DNA of 64,000 nucleotides, taken from NCBI GenBank assembly GCA_963667575.2, contig CAXXHY010000062.1, positions 1 through 64,000 of the forward strand. The letters are read 5' to 3'. The notes beneath the pieces were generated by a model. That model worked only from the letters and a program-made list of their open reading frames with translations. It was not told the origin of the DNA and made no database searches. Shown one piece after another: positions 1-8,549 of this stretch (the stretch's first letter is position 1; the number at the start of each line of letters is the position of its first letter). This DNA is from G963665495 sp963667575. GTDB lineage: Bacteria > Desulfobacterota > Desulfovibrionia > Desulfovibrionales > Desulfovibrionaceae. A program made the position numbers and the translations under genes.

Positions 1-408
1 GCGGTGATGCAAAATCCGGCGAACGGCTAAACCAACCAGGGTTCCCAACAGCACGCCGATGACCCCGGCAACGATATCCTTTTCGGAAAAACGCCGGTTG
101 GGGATGTGCATCTGCCAGAATTCCAGATTGACTGTGAGCATGGCGACCAGCAGAGGAGAGGCGCAGAGCATCAGCCGGGAATTGAACAACAGGGGGAATC
201 CAACGGCCAGCCAGGCGAACCCCAGCGAATGCAGCACGTAATCCAGGGAAAGCGCTCCAATGAGCGGATATTCGAGAAAGGGAAAACGAACCGGGCACAA
301 GGCCAGGATGCCGAAAAAAAGCACTCCCAACAGCCAGGCCAAAGCAAAAAGCCGCAGAGGACGGCTCCAGCTCTGCTCGGGGGAAAAATTTTCTTCAGAT
401 TCAGGCAT
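1..408 (-). CDS. VanZ-like membrane protein, cut by window edge
   Basis: The reading frame is open from an ATG at 408 to the first base of the window, giving 136 codons with no stop, so the C-terminus is missing. Two or three hydrophobic segments are visible. A VanZ-family signature follows: a DYVLH motif, then an E-F-W-Q...P-N-R-R-F-S-E-K-D-I-V-A-G...G segment that matches the E-x-x-Q...R-x-x-x-x-x-D-x-x-x-N-x-x-G pattern of that family. VanZ-like proteins are small polytopic inner-membrane proteins; most have no known substrate, and teicoplanin resistance applies only to the founding member. The start is the first ATG and has no strong ribosome-binding site. Confidence 0.75.
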   Translation of the reverse strand, partial: MPESEENFSPEQSWSRPLRLFALAWLLGVLFFGILALCPVRFPFLEYPLIGALSLDYVLHSLGFAWLAVGFPLLFNSRLMLCASPLLVAMLTVNLEFWQMHIPNRRFSEKDIVAGVIGVLLGTLVGLAVRRILHHR

Positions 409-464
409 CGGTGTTACAATGGGCCTGGAGTGTCAATTGCAACCGTAAAATTATCGGCTCGCAA

Positions 465-644
465 TCAATCGTCTTTTTTCTTGTCCGGTGCGTTGGCGCG
501 TTTTTTTTCCAGGGTCAATCCGGCAAAAAAACCGCCGATCATCCCCAAAGCGGCTCCGCGTCCCATATCCACTAATCCGAACAGGCCTGCGAACACGCCC
601 AGGGACCCGCCAATCAATATACCCCGTACGAGATAGTTGCCCAT
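465..644 (-). CDS. Small glycine-rich membrane protein
   Basis: This 59-residue frame starts at an ATG at 644, preceded by an AAGGGAG ribosome-binding site at good spacing, and ends in TGA at 465-467. The first 45 residues form two hydrophobic glycine-rich segments (GILIGGSLGVFAGLFGL and GMIGGFFAGLTL), followed by a lysine-rich, charged tail ending KKKDD. This predicts a small two-pass or hairpin inner-membrane protein. I do not recognise the family. It lies 56 bp before the VanZ-like gene on the same strand, so the two may be co-transcribed. The strong ribosome-binding site and consistent membrane pattern are the case for a real gene despite its size. Confidence 0.65.
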   Translation of the reverse strand: MGNYLVRGILIGGSLGVFAGLFGLVDMGRGAALGMIGGFFAGLTLEKKRANAPDKKKDD

Positions 645-704
645 GCTTTTCTCCCTTCAACCAACTTGAAAGATTTCATTAACTTTGTCCGGCAATTACG
701 TCAA

Positions 705-737
705 CATCCGGCAAGATCCGCCTGAAACTGCCGGATG
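705..737 (-). terminator. Inverted repeat, weak terminator candidate
   Basis: A perfect 9-bp inverted repeat (CATCCGGCA / TGCCGGATG) with a 15-base loop lies just downstream of the AhpD-like gene on the minus strand. No T run follows it, so intrinsic termination is only a possibility. Confidence 0.3.
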
Positions 738-754
738 CGTACGCCACCAGGCGT

Positions 755-1117
755 TCAGGACGATTGTTTTTCCTTGAAATAGGCCAGCGCGTTGAGCACG
801 AACCGCGCATAGGCTGCGGCGGGGCCGCCGCCCATTTCCACGGCCACATCAATGGTCTCGTAAATTTCCTCATCAGTGGCTCCGGCCTGCATTGCCTGAT
901 CAAGATGCCACTCCATGCAGGGTTCGCACTTGGTGACTATGGAAATGGACAAGGCCATGAGTTCTTTGGCCTTCTTTGCCAAGGCTCCTTCGGAAAAAGC
1001 CTTTTGTTCGAGTTCCAGAAAAGGGCCATAGGTAGCCACATGCTTCAGGAACTGGCCGTGTAACTTTTTCCGGTCACTGATGCTTTGTTCGATCTTCGCG
1101 TACGCTCCATTAGCCAT
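755..1117 (-). CDS. Carboxymuconolactone decarboxylase/AhpD-like protein
   Basis: The protein has 120 residues, starting at the ATG at 1117. That ATG has a strong AGGAGG ribosome-binding site 6 bases upstream; the longer upstream frame has none. The central helix carries a C-E-P-C-M-E-W-H motif after a conserved K-x-x-E-L-M-A-L stretch. This is the CxxC...H redox core of AhpD/CMD-family proteins, which act as peroxidase-linked reductants or small decarboxylases. The single-domain length is normal for the family. The true substrate cannot be read from the sequence. It is separated from the upstream outer-membrane gene by a terminator, so it is probably transcribed alone. Confidence 0.85.
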   Translation of the reverse strand: MANGAYAKIEQSISDRKKLHGQFLKHVATYGPFLELEQKAFSEGALAKKAKELMALSISIVTKCEPCMEWHLDQAMQAGATDEEIYETIDVAVEMGGGPAAAYARFVLNALAYFKEKQSS

Positions 1118-1218
1118 GATGCTCAACCTCCTGTTACTTTTTATTTGCTCCCCCTTTTTTGCCATGCATGACCTTTGCCACGGCTGTCAATGCTTCCGTA
1201 ACCAGGAGAACAGTCCAT

Positions 1219-1259
1219 AAAAAAGCATTGCACACCTCCGGCAAAGAGATGTGCAATGC
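1219..1259 (-). terminator. Rho-independent terminator of the outer-membrane protein gene
   Basis: A perfect 10-bp stem (GCATTGCACA / TGTGCAATGC) is followed on the minus strand by TTTTTT. It lies about 90 bases after the stop at 1349. The loop is 15 bases, which is longer than usual. Confidence 0.7.
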
Positions 1260-1348
1260 GCTGTGATCATACGGTCGGCTATTCCCGTGGCTTATATCAG
1301 AGAAACACGACCTCCGGATATTCGCCCGTACGGGTTTCTTTGAAACAA

Positions 1349-2216
1349 TTAGAAGATGTACGCCAGGCGGATACCCACATTACCGGTTTCAAAGCCATTA
1401 TAGGTGGCGACATCGTACTTGAAGTAGGTCTGAAACTGGGTGTGGTCGGTGAACATGTAGCCGATGGTAGCACCCAGGGTATGCGTATTGGCCCAGTCGT
1501 GCTGCCGTTCGCCGTCCAGGCAGGTTTCTCCGCCGTAGGCGTAGAAATAATCCAGGGAGGCCAGAAAACGCTTGGTAACATCATAGCTGATGTGCGCTTC
1601 GATGCCGAGCAGCGGATCCTTGTCCAGGGAAACCTCGGTACCGGTGAGACCGGTGGCCTCGTCGTTTTCAAAGTAGAATTCCACGTTGGTGATCAGTTCG
1701 AGCCAGAGCGGGCCGAACCCTTTTCCAAAAGCCACTTCGTGTTTGGTGGCCCAGCGGTTGGCGCCCAGATTCACCGAAGTGTTTCTGTCATACGAACCAG
1801 TGGGAATGGTGAGGTACGGGGTGTAACCGAAGTAGTATTGCTCTTCCCTGTTGTCCAGGAACCAGATGGTCGCAGCCAGAGTGAGATCGCCGATGCCGGA
1901 CGAATGCATGCCGCTCATGCTCTGCTCGCCCACAGGAAGAATGAACTGGGGGTCGATGGTGAAAGGCCCGATCTGCGTATAGTAGATGGGACGAATGACA
2001 GCCATGTTGGCGTTGAAGTCGTATTCGCTCGATCCTTCGACCTTGTCGCCCTTGGAGTACATGGTGTTGGCAAACGTGTGGCTGGCGTAAAAGCAGAAAA
2101 TGAACGTGCCGGGATCCATGGGTACGTAATCCCGAGGGCCTGTAGTCGCGTTCGAAAGGCTTGGGCAGAACAGCAGGGATGCTACAATGAGAAAAAACGG
2201 ATGCAGCTCTTTTCAT
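1349..2216 (-). pseudogene. Outer-membrane transporter-like protein (PF13557 type), frameshifted in the leader
   Basis: The main frame (about 256 residues from 2119) is a beta-rich protein with alternating hydrophobic and polar residues. It ends in an aromatic residue (LAYIF), as outer-membrane barrels do, and resembles the phenol-degradation MetA-like transporter family. Upstream, the same frame encodes a signal-peptide core (FLIVASLLFCPSLSNA) but has no start. The only well-placed start, an ATG at 2216 behind AGGAGA, is one base out of frame. Removing one base, either in the 6-base run at 2192-2197 or in the 4-base run at 2210-2213, gives a 288-residue protein with a good leader. Slippage, a real mutation or a sequence error are all possible. 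Confidence 0.75.
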
Positions 2217-3174
2217 GACGTCTCTCCTTTTAAAGTTTAGACCACTCCCAATTTTATACGAAGCGGGAAATCTTAATCAGGTTTCCTGCTTTTCGTACCT
2301 CAGGTTCTCCATGGTTCCCTTTAGAACGGACGGGACTACAAAAAGCACATGAACTTTACATGTTCAACATGCATAGCCATCTTACATGTAAAGTCTGTTT
2401 ATTTTCTCTTATATACTTCTCTTTTGTACCATTTACTGCATAAGATATTTATTTTTATGCAAGTTGAAATACTACAGGTTTTCCCTACAAGCACAAGAAT
2501 TACCGCGCATAAAAGACCTGATATACTTATTTAAGATATATATTTTATTCAGGTCACTTCCTAGCACACTAATTTAAAAATTAAAAGCAACTACATATCG
2601 TATTTTTTATCAGATTAATCATATAAATAACGATGCAAATCGCTTGAACATACCTACTATACAAATAATACAATTTAATTTTTCTTTACCACTGAAAAAC
2701 AGGATCCAGCTGGAGTTTTTCATGATTCATGGCTAATTACACACCTTCAATTTTTCCAGGACCAACAAAATTACGTTTTGCCTGCATGCGGATACCCTGT
2801 TCTGCTTTCTCTATCCTACGGATAAGTCCACTCCTCTTATACCTGCCTGAAAGATGTACATGTCACCTTTAACTACATGTATACTTCTGAAACAGTCATA
2901 CTTTTACACATCCAACAGTCTGAAAAAATGAAACTTCTTCGAGAAGAAACATTTTTTATGTACAATTATGAAACAGTCAGATGTAAAACTGTAAAACAAT
3001 GCGCCTGAAATTCATGGGCCGAAGAATAGACCTAAAAAACAGTAATAAACTGTATTTATTGAATAAAGCATCATAGCACCAACAGGACATGTAAACCGAC
3101 ACGCCCGATGCGTTCACCTGATTGCTTCACTTAAGCAAAATGAATTCCAAGAAAACAAAAATTGGCGGGATCAA
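2217..3174. other. AT-rich intergenic region, about 1 kb, no credible gene
   Basis: The sequence here is much richer in A and T than its surroundings, and the only open frame of note (near 2349-2534) lacks a ribosome-binding site and coding character. It holds five copies of ACATGT (2358, 2384, 2858, 2875, 3087), a 9-bp inverted repeat at 2354-2362/2385-2393, the palindrome TTACATGTAA at 2382-2391, and two copies of TGAAACAGTCA (2888 and 2969). The likely role is a long upstream control region for the outer-membrane protein gene, or the remnant of acquired DNA. Confidence 0.6.
2251..2280 (-). promoter_or_regulatory. Possible promoter of the outer-membrane protein gene
   Basis: On the minus strand TATAAAAT (2251-2258) makes a good -10 box. 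The element 16 bases upstream, CTGATT (2275-2280), matches the -35 consensus at only three of six positions. It sits 35 bases before the ATG at 2216. Confidence 0.3.
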
Positions 3175-3218
3175 GAAAGAAAAGGGGCGGAAAAGCGTAA
3201 ATGCATTCTCCGGCCCCT
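3175..3218 (-). terminator. Terminator candidate after the Trm112-like gene
   Basis: An inverted repeat (AGGGGC-GGA / TCCGGCCCCT, one bulge) has a 17-base loop. On the minus strand it is followed by a broken T-rich tail (TTTTCTTTCTT). It lies about 90 bases downstream of the stop at 3307. Confidence 0.45.
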
Positions 3219-3306
3219 GAAAATGGCAATGCGGGAAAAAAGTACGGTAGAGTTCAGATCTTCAGCAATACGGACATGGCTGTGGTGTGCTACCGTGCGC
3301 TACACA

Positions 3307-3516
3307 TCAGTCCTTGATTTTTTCAGGAAAAGCGCTTCCCTGCCAGTCCGCAAGTTTCACGGCCTGCTGCTCCAGCATGATGGGAATTTCATTGACTATG
3401 GGATAGACAAGTTCACAGGAAGCACACAGCAAACCATCTTCATCTGCAGAAAGCTGCAGCTCGCCCTTACATTTCGGACAAGCCAGAATTTCAAGAAGCT
3501 CGGAATTAAGACTCAT
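3307..3516 (-). CDS. Trm112-family zinc-ribbon protein
   Basis: This 69-residue protein is the usual length for bacterial Trm112/YcaR-like proteins. It opens with L-L-E-I-L-A-C-P-K-C-K-G-E-L, has a second cysteine pair (C-A-S-C-E), and continues with Y-P-I-V-N-E-I-P-I-M-L. This is the classic arrangement, although the CPxCK...CxxC cysteines may no longer bind metal in some members. Eukaryotic and archaeal Trm112 activates methyltransferases; the bacterial role is less clear. The start has a good ribosome-binding site (AAGGAG, 7 bases upstream). Confidence 0.9.
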   Translation of the reverse strand: MSLNSELLEILACPKCKGELQLSADEDGLLCASCELVYPIVNEIPIMLEQQAVKLADWQGSAFPEKIKD

Positions 3517-3919
3517 GACATTCTCCTTAATATTTACAAAAAGTCAGGCATGGACCTCTGGCCTTCAGCCGGTCCCAATCGCGGCCTGCCCCTGTGATCC
3601 GTGGTTTTCCGGTGACAAATTAACAGCTTGAAAGCTGCGAGGCAAGACCCGTCAAAGCTCCTTCCCGGGAAGATGCGAACCGTAACGGATCCCCGCGCCA
3701 ATTGCGGATTCTTCCCTTGTTCAGACCAGCTTGGCAAAATCTCATTGCTCTGGATTTTCGAATTCTCAGCATGGTTTTCCACCGAAGGCCAGAACCGGGT
3801 CCCTCCCTTTTTCAAAGTACCTTTTTTCATATCAAGAGACTCTAAAGATCGCCCCCGGAATGCCGATACGTAAAAGTAGCTTGGGTCCTTTACCCTAAAA
3901 ACAAACGAAGGGGACCATC
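3517..3919. other. Divergent intergenic region, no gene seen
   Basis: About 400 bases separate the divergent Trm112-like and zinc-ribbon genes. Overlapping open frames on both strands (around 3534-3873) have no ribosome-binding sites and look like chance. The promoters of both flanking genes should be here, but I see no convincing -35/-10 pair. Confidence 0.5.
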
Positions 3920-4330
3920 ATGCTTGATTACTACCTTTTCAAACAGGTGCATGATTTATACAATCAGGGTCGTACCGAGACTGCAAAAGTGCTTCTCAAG
4001 GAACTTCAGGAGAAGTACATTGAATTATGCGATGAGAATACGCTCCTGAAAACCCAGGTGCAGGAATATGAAGATATTCTGTATCTGGCCAAAAATCTTG
4101 AATACGACGGAGCCAGCTACTGGCTCAAAACCGGCACAATCAAACAAGGACCCTTTTGCCAGCATTGTTTTGACAAGGAAGGTCTGCTCATCAGGCTGCA
4201 CGAAAGCGGAGAAAACTGGAAATGCCTCAGTTGCGGAGAAGTGTATGATCGCAACAAAGAGACTCCCCTCCGTCCTGAAAAGCATGAGCAGAAAGTTTCC
4301 TCGCAAAAAGTTATCCAGCTGTACAAATAA
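3920..4330 (+). CDS. Uncharacterised zinc-ribbon protein with N-terminal helix
   Basis: The protein has 136 residues and begins behind a clear GAAGGGGA ribosome-binding site. Residues 1-60 are strongly helical and charged, probably a short coiled coil. Residues 75-115 contain F-C-Q-H-C-F and, 18 residues on, W-K-C-L-S-C-G, a four-cysteine zinc ribbon. A basic tail follows. There is no catalytic motif. A nucleic-acid or protein-binding adaptor is plausible, but I do not recognise a characterised family. It is a single-gene unit ended by the terminator at 4375. Confidence 0.75.
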   Translation: MLDYYLFKQVHDLYNQGRTETAKVLLKELQEKYIELCDENTLLKTQVQEYEDILYLAKNLEYDGASYWLKTGTIKQGPFCQHCFDKEGLLIRLHESGENWKCLSCGEVYDRNKETPLRPEKHEQKVSSQKVIQLYK

Positions 4331-4374
4331 TCCGCACGACGTTGATCCTCTTCCTTCCCTTTGCCAAGACAAAA

Positions 4375-4403
4375 ACCGGGTGACTGTGTCATCCGGTTTT
4401 TTT
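4375..4403 (+). terminator. Rho-independent terminator
   Basis: A 10-bp stem (ACCGGGTGAC / GTCATCCGGT, one G-T pair) with a 3-base loop is followed by TTTTTTT. It ends the zinc-ribbon gene 45 bases after its stop. Confidence 0.8.
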
Positions 4404-4442
4404 CCGATTGCCGTTGGTTTCCGTTCGGAGTATTGATGCTCC

Positions 4443-5606
4443 ATGCCCGTAAGACCCAAAGATCGTTTTCTCGTGTTCGGCCAACCGATAATCGAGGACG
4501 CAGAAATCAATGAAGTAGTAGACAGCCTGCGCAACTGCTGGCTCGGCACCGGCCCAAAAGTGCACCGTTTCGAACAGGCCTTTGCCGCGTACCGCAAGGC
4601 CACTCATGCCATTGCCGTGCACTCGTGCACCGCCGCGCTGCATCTGAGCCTGCTCGGACTGGAACTCGAACCCGGCGACGAAGTCATCACTCCGGCGCTC
4701 ACATTCGCGGCCACCGCAAACGCCATCATCCATGCCGGCGCCACGCCTGTTCTGGCCGATGTCGACCCCGTGTCCATGAATATCGACCTTGCCGACGTCC
4801 GGCGCAAACTTTCGCCCCGTACCAAGGCCCTGCTTCCGGTTCATTTCGCCGGACGCCCTTGCGACATGGACGCTCTGTGTGCCTTTACCAAGGAACACGA
4901 CCTGAAAATGGTCGAGGACTGCGCCCATGCCATCGAGGCCGAATACAAGGGCCGTCCCTTGGGGACCTTTGGCGATTTCGGCTGCTTCAGTTTCTATGTC
5001 ACCAAAAATATGACCACGGGTGAAGGCGGCATGATTCTGACCGCCAACAAAGCCCAGGCCGACCGCCTGCGCATGATGGCCCTGCACGGACTCAGCAGCG
5101 ACGCCTGGAAACGTTTTTCCGACGCCGGATACAAGCATTATTACGTCGAGGAACTCGGTTTCAAGTACAACATGATGGACATCCAGGCCGCACTCGGATT
5201 GCACCAGCTCGAACGGGTGGAAAAGCAGTATCTCCGCCGAATGGAAATCTGGCAGGCCTACACCGAAGCCTTTGCCGCATTGCCCGTTACCTTGCCGGCG
5301 CCCCCCGAACCGGATACCCGCCACGGGTTGCACCTGTTCACCCTGCTCATCGACAAGGACCGAGCAGGAGTGGACCGCGACACCTTTCTCGAACGCATGA
5401 CCGCCAACAACATCGGCGTCGGCGTCCATTATCTCAGTCTGGCCGAGCATCCGTACTACCAGCGCACCTTTGGCTGGCAGCCCGAGGACACGCCCAATGC
5501 CATGCGCATCGGCCGTCAGACCGTCAGCGTTCCCCTCTCAGCCAAACTCACCGACGCGGATGTCCGGGATGTGATCGAAGCCGTCCACCTGAGCCTCGAG
5601 GCCTGA
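4443..5606 (+). CDS. DegT/DnrJ/EryC1/StrS-family sugar aminotransferase
   Basis: The 387-residue length is standard for this PLP-dependent family. Visible landmarks are H-S-C-T-A-A-L-H-L near residue 60 (phosphate and ring contacts), P-A-L-T-F-A-A-T-A-N-A near 80, V-E-D-C-A-H-A-I around 160 (the Asp binding the PLP nitrogen), and F-Y-V-T-K-N-M-T-T-G-E-G-G near 185, whose lysine should form the Schiff base. Family members transaminate keto sugars in lipopolysaccharide, capsule or protein glycan synthesis (ArnB, PseC and PglE groups). No sugar-nucleotide genes are adjacent, so the substrate is open. No strong ribosome-binding site is seen at this ATG. Confidence 0.92.
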   Translation: MPVRPKDRFLVFGQPIIEDAEINEVVDSLRNCWLGTGPKVHRFEQAFAAYRKATHAIAVHSCTAALHLSLLGLELEPGDEVITPALTFAATANAIIHAGATPVLADVDPVSMNIDLADVRRKLSPRTKALLPVHFAGRPCDMDALCAFTKEHDLKMVEDCAHAIEAEYKGRPLGTFGDFGCFSFYVTKNMTTGEGGMILTANKAQADRLRMMALHGLSSDAWKRFSDAGYKHYYVEELGFKYNMMDIQAALGLHQLERVEKQYLRRMEIWQAYTEAFAALPVTLPAPPEPDTRHGLHLFTLLIDKDRAGVDRDTFLERMTANNIGVGVHYLSLAEHPYYQRTFGWQPEDTPNAMRIGRQTVSVPLSAKLTDADVRDVIEAVHLSLEA

Positions 5607-5726
5607 TCCAAAGCTACATATTGTTGCGGCAAGGATTTCCAGGGCATTGCCTTCGACCCGCTTTCCATCTACTGTAATGCTTTCCGGTAACCGCAGTACA
5701 ACGTCTTCCGCTCCCAAAGGTGCATC

Positions 5727-6143
5727 GTGAAAGATCTGGATAAACTCAGCCACCTGTTGATCGAATTCTACGAAAAACTTTCCTCCTGGGAACATTGCGT
5801 GGTCAAGGGCAAGGGATTGACCCTGCCCCAGATGCATACGCTCGAAATTCTGGGAGTGAACGGTCCGTTGCGCATGAAGGAACTGGCCGGAAAAATGGGC
5901 GTGACCACGGGCACCCTGACCGTGCTGGTGGACAGGCTGGAAAACAAGGCCCTCGTACGCCGTACGCCCAATGAAAACGACCGCCGGTCCTATCTGGTCG
6001 AACTTACCGAAAAAGGCCAGGAGCACTTTCTGGAGCACGACAAGCTGCACGCCCAGTTGACCGCCGAGATCACCAGCGCTTTGACGGACGAGGAAGCCAC
6101 GGCTCTATCCGAAGGTCTCGCCAAGCTGAACAACGCCTTCTGA
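5727..6143 (+). CDS. MarR-family transcriptional regulator
   Basis: The protein has 138 residues and a GTG start. Its winged helix-turn-helix spans residues 30-105: L-P-Q-M-H-T-L-E-I-L, the recognition region M-G-V-T-T-G-T-L-T-V-L-V-D-R-L, and the wing R-R-T-P-N-E-N-D-R-R-S-Y-L-V-E-L-T-E-K-G, whose D-R-R motif is typical of MarR proteins. It lies 25 bases before the chromate-type transporter on the same strand and may control that gene. No conserved redox cysteine is seen, so the ligand is unknown. Confidence 0.93.
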   Translation: MKDLDKLSHLLIEFYEKLSSWEHCVVKGKGLTLPQMHTLEILGVNGPLRMKELAGKMGVTTGTLTVLVDRLENKALVRRTPNENDRRSYLVELTEKGQEHFLEHDKLHAQLTAEITSALTDEEATALSEGLAKLNNAF

Positions 6144-6168
6144 GACCGTATCTTCTCCCTGCACTGTC

Positions 6169-7323
6169 ATGCGTCCGAGTTTTTTCGAAATATTTTTCGC
6201 ATTCATCCGACTTGGTTGCAGCGCTTTTGGCGGGCCTGCCATGGCGCCCTACATCCGGGCCATGGCCGTAACGCGCAAAGGCTGGATATCCGAAGAAATT
6301 TTCCGCACCGGACTTTCGCTTTCACAGCTCATTCCCGGCGCCACAGCAATGCAGATCGCGGCCTGGGTGGGACTGCGTACGCGGGGTGTGCCGGGCGCGC
6401 TGGCCGCCTATCTCGGATTCGCCCTGCCGGCCTACCTCATGGTGATGGTGCTTTCCATCCTCTATGTCCACTTCGGCAATGCCGACTCCATGATGGACAT
6501 GTTCAACGGCCTCAAAATCATCGTGGTGGCCCTGGTGGCCCATGCCACAGTTGATTTCGCAAAAAACTACCTGAAAAACGGGGCGGACGTATTGCTTGCC
6601 CTGGTCGCGGCTTTCTGGCTCGGTTTCAGACTCAATCCCATTGCGGCCATCGTGGGCATATCTTTTATCTTCACCCTGCTGCCGGGGCACGAAGGCGACT
6701 TTTCAAACGCCGCCACGGACCAGCGCCTGGACCTCCGCCGTACTCTGCGCGGCTGGAGCAAGGTGGCCGGAGTCCTGCTGCTGTTGCTCCTGATCCTCTG
6801 GATCGTGCGTCCGGACTATTTCGCCATGTGTTTGCTCATGGCCAAAATCGATCTTTTCGCCTTCGGGGGCGGCTATGTGTCCATCCCGCTGATGCTGCAT
6901 GAATTTGTGGGCGTGCACGGCTGGATGAGCGAGCATGTCTTCATGGACGGCATCGCACTTGGCCAGCTTACTCCCGGACCTATTGTCATTACCTCCGCTT
7001 TTGTGGGATACTACCTCAAAGGACTGACCGGCAGTTTTTTCGCCGCGATGTACATGTTCGCGCCCTCTTTTCTGATTGCCGTGGGCAGCGCCCCTTTTGT
7101 GGACAGGCTGCTGCAATCGCGCATCGCTGTCCGGGCCCTGCATGGTTCCCTGATCAGCCTGGTGGGGCTGCTGGCCTCCGTCACGGTACGTTTTGCCGGG
7201 GCCGTATCATGGGGCTGGCTGGAAGTGCTGCTGGGGCTGGCTGCGTTCATTGCCCTGCGCAAACATGTGGATATCCTCTGGGTGGTTTTAGGCGGCTGCA
7301 TTCTTTCGCTTCTCCTGTTCTGA
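6169..7323 (+). CDS. chrA: Chromate-transporter (CHR) family protein
   Basis: The protein is a 384-residue polytopic membrane protein with the two homologous halves of long-chain CHR proteins. The first half has R-L-G-C-S-A-F-G-G-P near residue 15 and S-Q-L-I-P-G-A-T-A near 50. The second repeats these as D-L-F-A-F-G-G-G-Y near 225 and G-Q-L-T-P-G-P-I-V near 265. Characterised members export chromate; many others probably move different oxyanions such as sulfate-like ions. It sits just behind the MarR-like gene. Ordering by homology is secure, but the physiological substrate in a sulfate reducer is not. Confidence 0.9.
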   Translation: MRPSFFEIFFAFIRLGCSAFGGPAMAPYIRAMAVTRKGWISEEIFRTGLSLSQLIPGATAMQIAAWVGLRTRGVPGALAAYLGFALPAYLMVMVLSILYVHFGNADSMMDMFNGLKIIVVALVAHATVDFAKNYLKNGADVLLALVAAFWLGFRLNPIAAIVGISFIFTLLPGHEGDFSNAATDQRLDLRRTLRGWSKVAGVLLLLLLILWIVRPDYFAMCLLMAKIDLFAFGGGYVSIPLMLHEFVGVHGWMSEHVFMDGIALGQLTPGPIVITSAFVGYYLKGLTGSFFAAMYMFAPSFLIAVGSAPFVDRLLQSRIAVRALHGSLISLVGLLASVTVRFAGAVSWGWLEVLLGLAAFIALRKHVDILWVVLGGCILSLLLF

Positions 7324-7406
7324 GCCCCGTCTTTTATACGACGGCCCGGTTTTTGCTTTTTTCTCATCGCAGATACGGATTTCTGACAATCAAAGGAAAA
7401 AAAACA

Positions 7407-7850
7407 ATGCCGCGGCCATTCCGCTTTCCACTGCAAAAAGTTCTCGAATATCGCGCCCAGCTGGAGGAAGAAGCCAAGATGAAGCTGGCCAAGGCGCAGA
7501 CGAACTACGTCAGGCACGGCAAGAAGATAAAGGCGATGCGCAACCGTATCGAGGAGCACAAGCTCTCCTTGAACAGCCAGCAAGGCGCCAACGCCAACGA
7601 CTGGTGGCTCTGGAAAAATTTTGCCGACGGTTTGCAGGAAGACCTGAAAAAAGCGGAAGAACATTTGCTCGAACTGGCCAAGGTGCTTAACAAATGCAGG
7701 CGTGAGGCCGTGGCAGCTGCCCGCGACCACAAACTTCTCGAAAAACTCAAAGAAAAACAGGCGGCCAAGCATGTCAAAGAAGAAGAAAGAAAAGAGCAGA
7801 ACGAATTCGACGAAATGGCAACGATTCGTTACAAACCTCAGAATTTCTAA
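7407..7850 (+). CDS. fliJ: Flagellar export protein FliJ
   Basis: The protein has 147 residues, starting at an ATG behind AAAGGA. The opening P-F-R-F-P-L-Q-K-V-L-E-Y-R is the standard FliJ N-terminus. The rest is one long charged coiled coil with many K/E/A heptads, as expected for the FliJ stalk that sits in the FliI ATPase ring of the flagellar type III export gate. Its 3' end overlaps the next gene by about 80 bases. No other flagellar export genes are in the window. Confidence 0.88.
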   Translation: MPRPFRFPLQKVLEYRAQLEEEAKMKLAKAQTNYVRHGKKIKAMRNRIEEHKLSLNSQQGANANDWWLWKNFADGLQEDLKKAEEHLLELAKVLNKCRREAVAAARDHKLLEKLKEKQAAKHVKEEERKEQNEFDEMATIRYKPQNF

Positions 7851-8511
7851 GCTTCTCAGTATTCTGATTCTTACCGTGATCTTCAAGATCTCGGTGCTCG
7901 GCATGATGGCCCTGGAAATGCCTGCCAAGAAAATGTTCGAGCCCATTTTCGGGCCCGACCCCATCAAGATGACGGCCAAGGCTCCCGAATCCGCAGACAA
8001 TTCAGGCCAGGGAACCGTGGCAGCAGCCAAGGCGGAAGACGAACCCATGCTCATGGACCTGGCGCTTTCAGTCAGTGAAGCCCATGCCCAGGCAACGCCC
8101 CCTGCGGGCACTGGAGCCGCGGGCGCACCCAATGCGCAGCAGGGGACCCCTTTTGGCGGCGATACGCTCAACAGCGAAGAAGATCTGGCCCGCAAGCGAC
8201 AGGAACTGAAAGACCTGGAAAAATCCCTGAACGACAAGCTGGCGCGCCTGCAGAAACTGGAAGCCAAGCTCAAGCGTATGCTCGACCAGGCCAAGGAAGT
8301 CCAGGATGCCAAGCTCAAGCACCTCATTGACGTCTACAAGAACATGAAAGCCAAACAAGCGGCTTCGGTTATCGAAACCCTTGATGTTGACATTGCCGTC
8401 AAAATTTTGTCAGGAATGCCCGGACGCCAGGCAGGCGAAATTCTCAGCTACGTCAAACCGGCGGTGGCCGCCAAGCTGACCGAACTGCTGACCGTGATGC
8501 AGGCGCAATAA
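7771..8511 (+). CDS. MotE/MgtE-N-like flagellar-associated coiled-coil protein
   Basis: From the ATG at 7771 the protein has 246 residues: a lysine-rich start (M-S-K-K-K-K-E-K), one membrane segment at about 28-50, a low-complexity Ala/Pro/Gly region, a coiled coil at about 130-185, and a C-terminal MgtE-N/FliG-like helical domain (K-A-A-S-V-I-E-T-L-D...I-L-S-G-M...A-G-E-I-L). In alphaproteobacteria MotE is a periplasmic motor chaperone; genes of this shape often follow fliJ. The start is inferred, since it lies inside fliJ and has only a weak ribosome-binding site. Confidence 0.78.
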   Translation: MSKKKKEKSRTNSTKWQRFVTNLRISKLLSILILTVIFKISVLGMMALEMPAKKMFEPIFGPDPIKMTAKAPESADNSGQGTVAAAKAEDEPMLMDLALSVSEAHAQATPPAGTGAAGAPNAQQGTPFGGDTLNSEEDLARKRQELKDLEKSLNDKLARLQKLEAKLKRMLDQAKEVQDAKLKHLIDVYKNMKAKQAASVIETLDVDIAVKILSGMPGRQAGEILSYVKPAVAAKLTELLTVMQAQ

Positions 8512-8549
8512 GACAAACAGGGAGTCCCGGACTCCCGCAAGAAGGGCTT

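Noticed and set aside
1256..2218. Long plus-strand open frame of about 320 residues
   Set aside because: Antisense to the outer-membrane protein gene, with no ribosome-binding site or recognisable domain; a reflection of that gene's codon use.
2349..2534. Small plus-strand frame in the AT-rich spacer
   Set aside because: No ribosome-binding site, and the composition is like random AT-rich DNA.
8520..8536. GGGAGTCCCGGACTCCC palindrome between the motE-like gene and truA as a terminator
   Set aside because: Short stem, no T run, and truA follows within 15 bases.
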